NCBI GenBank assembly: GCA_028583605.1
Contig: CM053327.1
Coordinates: 1-64,000 of the forward strand
Length of the DNA: 64,000 bases
From: Dastarcus helophoroides
Taxonomy: Eukaryota; Arthropoda; Insecta; Coleoptera; Bothrideridae
Direction: 5' to 3'
Positions 20,882 to 32,800 of this stretch are shown piece by piece. The notes below the pieces were generated by a model. The model was given only the letters and a program-made list of their open reading frames with translations, was not told where the DNA came from and made no database searches. Every line of letters begins with the position of its first letter. Positions within the stretch are counted from its first letter, which is position 1. The translations under genes were made by a program, and so were the position numbers.

Positions 20882-23800
20882 GTGAGTATTTCTGCTTTAT
20901 TACCAGCTAGATATATAGTGTTTTTAAAAAATTATCCAAATTTTGAAAAAAAAAACGAAATTGAAATAAGCCGAAAATGTCGAAATAAATTGGTATATAT
21001 AGCCCAATTAAAGTAGTGGCCGTAATAATAGTAAGTGGGATTAGTTAGTAGAGAGATAATTTTTTGTATAATTTGCTCGATTAAATGCAACACTATTTTC
21101 ATTAGTAGGAATGGGGGATGTCTTAGCATTTTGGAAGTATGTACCACCAAAAAAAAGAAGAAAAATCCGGTGTGTTTATTAGCTGAAGAAGAAAATTTAA
21201 ATCTGCATGAATGGCCAATCAGTTCAACTCCTATCAAATTCGATTTAGGGGTTGTGGTATCATTCGGTCACCTAATACCAGAAAATGTGATAAATAAGTT
21301 TCCACTGTAAGTGTGTTCCAAATATTAATTGACAAAATAACAGTGCCACTTCCTAGAGGAATCATAAACGTACATGCTAGTCTATTGCCGCGGTGGAGAG
21401 GGGCTGCTCCCATTATATACGCGTTGGCAAATGGCGACACTGAAACAGGAGTGACCATAATGAGAATTAAACCGAAAAAATTCGATATAGGGGAAATAAT
21501 AGCTCAATGCAAAATTCCAATCCTATCGGACATCAAAATGCCAGAGTTGCACAAAAGACTTGGCAATTTAGGGGCAGACCTTCTACTGGAGACTATAGAG
21601 GGATTGCCGAAGAGTTTAGAACTTGCGCAACCTCAACCTGAAATTGGAGTTACCTTTGGTAAGTATGTTTAAAGTAAATGATATCCGATGATATTGGTAA
21701 GCTTATCAGGTCTACTTTCATCCACATTGTAATAATTCGCAATAAAATATTTATGAGTTTTTGGGTTAGAACAATTTCCAAATGGTCTAAACTTATCAAT
21801 CAGCTGCAGTAGTCAGTGATTTGAATTAACCTATTTTTTAAGCTACAACATTTTCAAATCCAAATGGTAGTAACACAATCTGCATTACTATTGTTCACTT
21901 CCACATAGAGCAGCATTTCCCAACCTTTTTGTCATGGCCCAGTTTTTTTTATGCTAAAAAATTTTTTAACCATCTTTAAGCTTAGTTTTCCTTCTCAAAA
22001 TTTCGACCCCATTTTGAGGTTAAAAATCAAAATTTCGTATTTATAGAATTTTTAATTCTCTTTTCTCAAAATTTCGACTTTGATCCCAACATTTTGCCTG
22101 GAAATCCCGAATTGCAGTTTCAAGTTTCGACCTATTTCTCTTCAATCTGAAAATGGATTTTTTCACCATGCTGAGTTTCCTTTAAAATTCCGGTACTTTT
22201 CTGAAATTTTTTTGAGTAGGTTTAATTCTTTATGTTTGTCTAAAAATTCGACGGTAAATAGAGACTTATCTTCTCAAAATTTCGATTGTAATCTTGCCAT
22301 TCTGGATATCAAAGTCAAAATTGAAAGTAAAATTGTAAAATGTAGAGGATTTTGAAAATAAGATCAAACATTTGAGAGGAAACGTGAAATGGTAATGCTT
22401 TTCTAAAATATCCGAATTTAACCGGTGTGAAGACAGCGGCCAAAACCCAGCAGCCACTTTTACGAGGTTAACCGAACGTCCATGGGCGTGCGGGTATCGC
22501 GATATGAGTTGCCGGCCGGCTACTAGCATGCAGGCAGAAAATAATCCGTCGTAGCGGCCAAAATATTAGCAGCGTTAGGCGACCATTGCATTAAAGTAAA
22601 TATCTCTAAATTATATAAAAATTCATATCTACCAAACGCGTTGACCTAACCAAATAAAACTTTAATATTTTGTTCACAAAAACATGGGAATTCAATTCGT
22701 ACAAGCTCATCAACTAACGCCGGGATCCTCAGGGTGAAATGCACCCCTATATACGAATTATATAAAAATTCAAATCACCACTACAGCCTAGGCCTAACCA
22801 AATAAGATTTTGGCATTTGATTCAACAAGATATAGAAAAGCAACTGTAAAAAACTGATCGACTGACGGCGGGTTCTTCGGGGTGAAATGTACCCCTAACT
22901 ATAAATTCTAAAAAAAATCAAATCATCACTATAGCCTACACCTAACCAAATAAGATTTTGGCATTTTATTCAGAAAGATATAGAAAAGCAACTATAAAAA
23001 GCTGATTGACTGACGGCGGGATCTTCGGGGTGAAATGTACCCCTAACTATAAATTCTAAAAAAATTCAAATCATCACTACAGCCTAGGCCTAACCAAATA
23101 AGATTTTGGCATTTGATTCAGCAAGATACAGAAATGCAACTGTAAAAAACTGATCGACTGACGGCGGGATCTTCGGGGTGAAATGTACCCCTATCTATAA
23201 ATTTTAAAAAAATTCAAATCATAACTACAGCCTGGACCTACCCAAATAAGACTTTGGCATTTGATTCAGAAAGATATAGAAAAGCAACTGTAAATAGCTG
23301 ATCGACTGACGGCGGGATCTTCGGGGTGAAATGTACCCCTAACTATAAATTCTAAAAAAAATCAAATCATCACTACAGCCTAGACCTAACCAAATAAGAT
23401 TTTGGCATTATATTCAGGAAAATATAGGAAATTAATTGTAAGAAACTGATCGACTGACGGCGGGATCTTCGGGGTGAAATGTACCCCTAACTATGAATTC
23501 TAAAAAAATTCAAATCATCACTATAGCCTACACCTAACCAAATAAGATTTTGGCATTTTATTCAGAAAGATATAGAAAAGCAACTATAAAAAGCTCATTG
23601 ACTGACGGCGGGACCTTCGGGGTGAAATGTACCCCTAACTATAAATTCTAAAAAGATTCAAATCATCACTACAGCCTAGGCCTAACCAAATAAGATTTTG
23701 GCATTTGATTCAGCAAGATATAGAAAAGCAACTGCAAAAAACTGATCGACTGACGGCGGGATCTTCGGGGTGAAATGTACCCCTATCAATAAATTTAAAA

Positions 23801-26800
23801 AAAATTCAAATCATAACTACAGCCTGAACCTAACCAAATAAGACTTTGGCATTCTATTCGGAAAAATATGGGAAATTATTTATAGAAAGCTGATCGACTG
23901 ACGGCGGGATCTTCGGGGTGAAATGTACCCCTATCTATAAATTTAAAAAAAATTCAAATCATAACTACAGCCTGAACCTAACCAAATAAGACTTTGGCAT
24001 TCTATTCGGAAAAATATGGGAAATTATTTATAAAAAGCTGATCGACTGACGGCGGGATCTTCGGGGTGAAATGTACCCCTATCTATAAATTAAAAAAAAA
24101 TTCAAATCATAACTACAGCCTGGACCTAACCAAATAAGACTTTGGCATTCTATTCGGAAAAATATGGGAAATTATCTATAAAAAGCTGATCGACTGACGG
24201 CGGGATCTTCGGGGTGAAATGTACCCCTAACTATAAATTCTAAAAAAATTCAAATCATCACTATAGCCTACACCTAACCAAATAAGATTTTGGCATTTGA
24301 TTCAGCAAGATATAGAAAAGCAACTATAAAAAGCTGATTGACTGACGGCGGGATCTTCGGGGTGAAATGTACCCCTATCTATAAATTAAAAAAAAATTCA
24401 AATCATAACTACAGCCTGAACCTAACCAAATAAGACTTTGGCATTCTATTCGGAAAAATATGGGAAATTATCTATAAAAAGCTGATCGACTGACGGCGGG
24501 ATCTTCGGGGTGAAATGTACCCCTAACTATAAATTCTAAAAAAATTCAAATCATCACTACAGCCTAGACGTAACCAAATAAGATTTTCGCATTTTATTCA
24601 GAAAGATATAGAAAAGCAACTATAAAAAGCTGATTGACTGACGGCGGGATCTTCGGGGTGAAATGTACCCCTAACTATAAATTCTAAAAAAATTCAAATC
24701 ATCACTACAGCCTAGGCCTAACCAAATAAGATTTTGGCATTTGATTCAGCAAGATACAGAAATGCAACTGTAAAAAACTGATCGACTGACGGCGGGATCT
24801 TCGGGGTGAAATGTACCCCTATCTATAAATTTAAAGAAAATTCAAATCATAACTACAGCCTGGACCTACCCAAATAAGACTTTGGCATTTGATTCAGAAA
24901 GATATAGAAAAGCAACTGTAAATAGCTGATCGACTGACGGCGGGATCTTCGGGGTGAAATGTACCCCTATCTATAAATTTAAAAAAAATTCAAATCATAA
25001 CTACAGCCTGAACCTAACCAAATAAGACTTTGGCATTCTATTCGGAAAAATATGGGAAATTATCTATAAAAAGCTGATCGACTGACGGCGGGATCTTCGG
25101 GGTGAAATGTACCCCTATCTATAAATTTAAAAAAAATTCAAATCATAACTACAGCCTGGACCTAACCAAATAAGACTTTGGCGTTCTATTCGGAAAAATA
25201 TGGGAAATTATCTATAAAAAGCTGATCGACTGACGGCGGGATCTTCGGGGTGAAATGTACCCCTAACTATAAATTCTAAAAAAATTCAAATCATCACTAC
25301 AGCCTAGGCCTAACCAAATAAGATTTTGGCATTTGATTCAGCAAGATATAGAAAAGCAACTGTAAAAAACTGATCGACTGACGGCGGGATCTTCGGGGTG
25401 AAATGTACCCCTATCTATAAATTTAAAAAAAATTCAAATCATAACTACAGCCTGGACCTAACCAAATAAGACTTTGGCGTTCTATTCGGAAAAATATGGG
25501 AAATTATCTATAAAAAGCTGATCGACTGACGGCGGGATCTTCGGGGTGAAATGTACCCCTATCTATAAATTTTAAAAAAATTCAAATCATAACTACAGCC
25601 TGGACCTAACCAAATAAGACTTTGGCATTCTATTTGGCAAAATAAGGAAAATTAACTATAAAAAGCTGATCGACTGACGACGGGATCTTCGGGGTGAAAT
25701 GTACCCCTATCTATAAATTCTAAAAAAAATCAAATCATCACTACAGCCTAGACCTAACCAAATAAGATTTTGGCATTATATTCAGGAAAATATAGGAAAT
25801 TAATGTAATAAAAACTGATCGACTGACGGCGGGATCTTCGGGTGGGAAATGTACCCCTAACTATTAAATTCTAAAAAAATTCAAATCATCAACTATAGCC
25901 TGGACCACCTACCAAAATAAAGAACTTTGGCGTTCTATCGGAAAAATATGGAAAATTATCTTAAAACGCTGATTCGACTGACGGCGGGATCTTCAGGGTG
26001 AATGTACCCTTAACTATAAATTCTAAAAAAATGCAAATCATCATACAGCTAGACCTAAACCAAATAAGATTTTAGGATTTGATTCAGAAAGATATAGAAA
26101 AGCAACTCTAAATAGCTGATCAACTGCCGGCGGGATCCTTCGGGGTGAAATGTACCCTAACTATAAATTCTAAAAAAATTCAAATCATCACTATAGCTCA
26201 CACCGAACCAAAAAGATTTTGGCATTTTATCGAAAGATAATAGAAAGCAATATTAAAAAAGCTGATCGACTGACGGCGGATTTTCGGGGTGAAAGACCCC
26301 TATCTATAAAATTCTAAAAAAAATCAAATCATCACTACAGCCAGACCTAACCAAAAAGATTTGGGCATTATATTCAGGAAAATATAGGAAATTAAATGTA
26401 GAAACTGCGCCTGACGGCGAGATTCCGGGGGAAATGTACCCCTATCTATAAATTCTAAAAAAAATTTAACTCATACAGCCTAGCCCTAACCAAATGTCTT
26501 ATTTGGTTAGGTTCAGGCTATAGTTATGATTTGAATTTCTTTAGAATTTATAGATAGGGATAGATTTCAACCCGAAGATCCCGCCGTCAGTCCATCAGCT
26601 TTTTATAGTTAATTTCCCATATTTTTCCGAATAGAATGTCAAAGTATTATTTGGTTAGGTCCAGGCTGCAGGTATGATTTGAATTTTTTTTAAATTTATA
26701 GATAGGGGTACATTTCACCCCGAAGATCCCTCCGTCACTCGATCAGCTTTTTACAGTTGCTTTTCTATATCTTTCTGAATCAAATGCCAAAATCTAATTA

Positions 26801-29800
26801 GGTTAGGTGTAGACTGTAGTGATGATTTGAATTTTTTTAGAATTTATAGTTAGGGGTACATTTCACCCCGAAGATCCCGCCGTCAGTCGATCAGCTTTTT
26901 ATAAATAATTTCCCATATTTTTCCGAATAGAATGCCAAAGTCTTATTTGGTTAGGTCCAGGCTGTAGTTATGATTTGATTTTTTTTTAAATTTATAGATA
27001 GGGGTACATTTCACCCCGAAGATCTCGCCGTCAGTCGATCAGCTTTTTATAGATAATTTACCATATTTTTCCGAATAGAATGCCAAAGTCTTATTTGGTT
27101 AGGTTCAGGCTGTAGTTACGATTTGAATTTTTTTTAAATTTATAGATAGGGGTAAATTTCACCCCGAAGATCCCGCCGTCAGTCGATCAGCTATTTACAG
27201 TAGCTTTTCTATATCGTTCTAAATCAAATGCCAAAATCTTATTTGGTTAGGCCTAGGCTGTAGTGATGATTTGAATTTTTTCAGAATTTATAGTTTGGGG
27301 TACATTTCACCCCGAAGATCCCGCCGTCAGTCGATCAGTTTTTTACAGTTGCTTTTCTATATCTTGCTGAATAAAATGCCAAAATCTAATTTGGTTAGGC
27401 CTAGACTGTAGTGATGATTTGAATTTTTTTAGAATTTATAGTTAGGGGTACATTTCACCCCGAAGATCCCGCCGTCAGTCAATCAGCTATTTACAGTTGC
27501 TTTTCTATATCTTTCTGAATCAAATGCCAAAATCTTATTTGGTTAGGTCTAGGCTGTAGTGATGATTTGAATTTTTTTAGAATTTATAGTTAAGGGTACA
27601 TTTCACCCCGAAGATCCCGCCGTCAGTCGATCAGCTTTTTATAGATAATTTCCCATATTTTTCCGAATAGAATGCCAAAGTCTTATTTGGTTAGGTTCAG
27701 GCTGTAGTTATGATTTGAATTTTTTTTAAATTTATAGATAGGGGTACATTTCACCCCGAAGATCCCGCCGTCAGTCGATCAGTTTTTTACAGTTGCATTT
27801 CTGTATGTTGCTGAATCAAATGCCAAAATCTTATTTGGTTAGGCCTAGGCTGCAGTGATGATTTGAATTTTTTTAGAATTTATAGTTAGGGGTACATTTC
27901 ACCCCGAAGATCCCGCCGTCAGTCAATCAGCTTTTTATAGTTGCTTTTCTATATATTTCTGAATAAAATGCCAAAATCTTATTTGGTTAGGTGTAGGCTA
28001 TAGTGATGATTTGATTCTTTTTAGAATTTATAGTTAGGGGTACATTTCACCCCGAAGATCCCGCCGTCAGTCGATCAGTTTTTTACAGTTGCTTTTCTAT
28101 ATCTTGTTGAATCAAATGCCGAAATCTTATTTGGTTAGGCCTAGGCTGTAGTGATGATTTGAATTTTTTTAGAATTCGTATATAGGGGTGCATTTCACCC
28201 TGAGGATCCCGGCGTTAGTTGATGAGCTTGTACGAATTGAATTCCCATGTTTTTGTGAACAAAATATTAAAGTTTTATTTGGTTAGGTCAACGCGTTTGG
28301 TAGATATGAATTTTTATATAATTTAGAGATATTTACTTTAATGCAATGGTCGCCTAACGCTGCTAATATTTTGGCCGCTACGACGGATTATTTTCTGCCT
28401 GCATGCTAGTAGCCGGCCGGCAACTCATATCGCGATACCCGCACGCCCATGGACGTTCGGTTAACCTCGTAAAAGTGGCTGCTGGGTTTTGGCCGCTGTC
28501 TTCACACCGGTCCGAATTTAAACCTTTCAATTTTTGATGTTTAACCAAAAATTTAGTTTTTTTTCCATTTTGACTTGTTTCTAAAAATTTTGACTTTAGA
28601 AATCGTAGGGTTTTTTCAAATTTTTTTTGATAATCAGTATTAAAATGTTATTTTCTCTTTATTTTTTCCAACTAAGTGTTTTAATTTTTTTTTTTTTTTG
28701 AATATTTTTATCCAAACTTCTTGCCTCGAACTGTTATGTTAAAACCAATCTTAGCTAAAGCTTTTCTCAACATTAAAAGTGATTGATATTGATTTTTTGC
28801 CAACTTTTGGTGAAAATTACAAATGTTTAAAACATTTCAGATGGCCATTTGGACTTTTTTCTTAGGAATTAGAAAGAAATTGGTTGAAAATATCGAAATT
28901 TTAAAATACAAGTTTAAACGTGGAATTTTGATTTTTATTGTGAGTTCCATTATTTCAATTTTTATCAATACTTACTCCAAAGATAAATCTTTAATTTTCA
29001 GTTTCTGCGCAGTTTAAACCAACAGTTTCGAAAAAAATATAAAAACCTAAAATTTAAAAAAAAAACTAAAAATTTAGAGGCAAAATTTGGAAAAAATGGA
29101 AATTCTCGAGACATATCATACATTTTAAATAATAAATAATAAAATATCGAATTTAAAATTAGTGAACACTGTTAGAAGAGGAGAAATTTTGAAAATAAAA
29201 GTTTATATTTTGAAATTTTCATAAAAAGGTGAAATTTGAAAAACATTGAAATATTGAACGTCAACTTTTCAAAAAAAGACGAAAATGTCAAAATGTGTAA
29301 AAAAGTCAAAATTCTGTCAACATTTTTAAAAATGCAAAAGTTTGGTTAAAACCATAATATAAAAAAAATAAAAATACTGAAATGTCGACTTTTTTAAGGT
29401 AAATTTACACAAAAATTGAAAATTTCAAAAAAAGTAAAAAATTTAAAATCCAAATTTTTATAAAATATCAAAATGTTGATAAAAATGGACACTTAAAAAA
29501 GGTGGGAATTTTAAAATGTCGAAATTTTTTATTAAATCGATTGTTATAAAAAAGGACAAGATATTGATAAAATATTGAAATTTTTTTAAAAAAGTTGATT
29601 TCTTCCTAGCTTGAAAGTGCCACCCGTTAAACCAAAGCATAATAGCGCGCTACTTCGTCAAGGTGTTAAAATTTAAATAATTTTAAGGAGTATAAAGATT
29701 TTCTGAGAAAAAATACGAAAAAATCTAAATTTATTAATAACAATTTTGAAAGAAAGTCAATCTTATTTTTTTTAATTTTATTTCTGGGTATATTTAAATT

Positions 29801-32800
29801 TTTAATTTCAGCTATTTTTTATCGAAATTTTAAATTTTAGTTAAAAGTTTTGAACGATGTACAAATCTTGTCCCCTGAAACCAAGAAAGATTAAAAAACA
29901 CAACAACTCTTACTTAAACACGTTCTGATATCCAAGCTATCATGTTCAGAGAGACCAAAGTCGATTTTAGAAAGAAAAAAATTAATCTAGATAATTTGAA
30001 TAAAGATTTATAGAAAAAACATGAATTTATAAAAAAATATTAAGGAATTTTTTATTTAAAATTTAAGAAAAAATTATAAAAATTTAAGGTTCAAATCGAG
30101 ATTCCATATTTCGAGTGCAAATCTAAATTTTTCGAAAACATACGAATTTTGGGGAAAAAAATTCAATTCCTAGAAAAAGTCGCAATTTTAAGTTTTAAGG
30201 TAAAAATGTAGAAAAAATGAAACTGAAACGCAAAATTTTGAATAGAAATCTAATCGAAGAATACTGAAGTAAATGCGTAATTTAGAGTGCGAAGTTAAAA
30301 TTTTAGGCAAAAAAGGCCAAATGGGAAATATTGAAAAAAAATGGAAAAATATGAATTTTTAAAATCAAAATTTTAAGTATAAAAAACGGAAATTTTAAAT
30401 ATAGTCAAAATTTCCAAAAACGGTAAAACTTCTAGAAAAGCTCTACATTTCGAAAAAAGGTGAAAATGTTTAAAAAAAAGTGGATATTTGCAAAAATGGC
30501 GCGAATTTTCAAAAAGCGAAATTTTCAAAAAAGTTTAAATTTTCAATAATGTCAATATAAAAAAGAATTTTTAATAAACAATGGGCATTTTCAAAAAATT
30601 TTAAAAATAATTGGCGAAATTTTCAAGAGTTGACATTTACAAAACTATTTAAATTTTTAATCAAGTCAAAATGTGTTATTGAAAAGGAGTGGAAATTTAA
30701 GTAAGTGTCAAAATAAGTCAAAATTTCTAGACAAAGTCAAAGTTAGAAAAAAATAGAAACTCTGGGAAAAAGTGGAAATTTTGGAGAAAGATGCAAATTT
30801 TGAAATTAAAAAGTTTCAAAAAAGAGGAAATTACATTTTTCGAAAACCCACAGGAATTTTCGAGAAACAATTCAAAATATAGAAAAAAGTAAATAATTGA
30901 ATCTCACAGTTTCGACAAAAAGATCGAATCGAAGAATATTTAGGAAAATGCGAAATTTCAAGTGGGAAGTTAAATTTTAGGCAAAATTGAAGATATTGAA
31001 AAAAAAATCCAAAAAATCATGAGTTTTTTGGAAATTTTGAGTAAAAAGTCGAAATTTATAGCCGAAATTTTCAAAAAGATTGAAAGAAAGGGTGGGAATT
31101 TTCAAAAAAGTGGATATTTTTAAAAAAGGGGGAATTCTCAAAAGAGAAAAGAACTTTTGAAAAACAAGACTTTATAAAAAGGGAACGTTTTTGAAAAAAC
31201 TTTGCAATGGAAATTTTTAAGAAAATTGAAATTACAAAAATTTTTAAATTTTCAATGAACTCAAAATTTGTTATTGAAAAGTAAGTAGTGGAAATTTACA
31301 TAAAACTGAAAGTTGTCAAAATAAATCAAAATTTCGACAAAAGGTCAAAATTTTGAAATAAAAGTGGAAATTTCGAAAAAAAGTGGAAGTTTTGAAATCT
31401 AAAAATTTTCAAAAAAGAGAGGAAATCTAAATTTTTCGAAAACACACACGAATTTTCGAAAAACAATTCAAAAGTCCCAGAAAAAGTCACAATTTTAGGT
31501 TTAAAGTCAAAATATAGAAAAAAAGGAAATAACTGAAATTCACAATTTTGAACAAAAAGATCGAATCAAAGAATATCGAGGAAAATGCGAAATTTTGAAT
31601 GTGACATTAAAATTTTAAACAAAAAAGGCAAAATTGGAAATACTGAAAAAAAAATCGAAAAACTATGAATTTTTAAAAGTCGAAATTTTGAGCATTAAAG
31701 TCGAAATTTTTAAATATAATTGAAATTTTCAAATAGGTGGATATTTTGAAAACAGGCGGAATTCTCAAAAAGCGAAATTTTTAAAAACGTTAAAATTTCA
31801 ATTGTGTTTAAAAAAAAAGAATTTTTTAAAAACAGTGGACATTTTCAAACAAGTGTCACGTTTGAAAAAAATTGAAATTACAAAAATGTTTATATGGTCA
31901 ATCAAGTCAAAATTTGTTATTGAAAAGTAGTGGAATATTACAAAAAAAGTCAAAATTGTCAAAATAAGTTATCATTTCCAGAAAAAGTTAAAATTTGAAA
32001 AAGAAATAACTCTGGAAAAAGTGGAGATTTTGGAAAAGGCGGAAAATTTGAAATCTAAATAATTTCTAAAATAGCCAAAGTTCTCAAAAAATTTTGAATT
32101 TAAAAAAAGCGCAAATTTTCAAAATTGAAAATTTGCAAAAACAGTGAATATATTAAAAAAGGGAACTTTTTATCCAAAAACTAGAACTGTTAAAAAAAAT
32201 CTGAAATTTTCAATTTTTAAGAAAAAGTGGAAATTCTGAAGAACTAAAATTTTCATTATAAAATATAGAAACTTAAAAAAAAGTGAGACTTGAAAAAAGT
32301 TTGAAAATTTCAGAAATGCCGAATATTCGAGAAAAATCAATTTTAAAAAAAGTGAAAATTTTGAATAAGTCGAATTTTTCAAATTAAAGTCCAATCCAAA
32401 AAAGTCGACATTGTTGACGAAAAAGTCGAAATATTCAAAAAATGTCAAAACTTCGACAAATTGTCAAAAGTTTAAACAAAAGTGGAATGTTTCTTAAAAA
32501 TAAAATATTTCAATCTAATCAAATTTACAAAAAAAAAATCAAAATTGTAAGTCACAATTTAGAAAAAAGATCACAATTTTGTGTTAAAATTTTCAAAAAA
32601 TTAAAAATAAATCAAAATCTAAGAAAGACGAGATTGTAAAAATGTCGAAATGTATAAAACAAATTAACATTTGAAAAAAGTAAAATTAAAAAATAGAAAA
32701 TTTTAAATTCGAACTTTTCAAAATATAATGTTAAAAATAGTCGAATGTTCAAGAAAGCCAAGATTTTCAATAAAAATTGGAGCAAGACTTACCATCTTCA

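Larger units (their letters stand above)
22421..28511. mobile_element. 6.1-kb foldback element made of inverted 148-bp arrays
   Basis: Ends are exact inverted repeats (ACCGGTGTGAAGACAGCGGC on the left, its reverse complement on the right), flanked by a perfect 9-bp duplication. Each end has about 300 bp of unique terminal sequence, then tandem ~148-bp units pointing inward. The arms meet at about 26498 with only five bases (GTCTT) between CCTAACCAAAT and ATTTGGTTAGG. The left arm is about 4.07 kb with some 26 units, the right about 2.01 kb with 12. No open frame. A 9-bp duplication and subrepeat-filled long TIRs fit Foldback or MULE-type non-autonomous DNA elements. Confidence 0.92.

Noticed and set aside
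21307..21343. 37-bp intron 2 in MTFMT using the AG at 21343
   Set aside because: It would place a stop in frame after a few codons; the acceptor at 21356 restores the conserved INKFPL-GIINVHASLLP reading.
22736..28200. CRISPR-like array because of very regular repeats
   Set aside because: The 148-bp units are contiguous tandem repeats without short-repeat/spacer architecture, in a eukaryotic genome, and are bounded by transposon ends.
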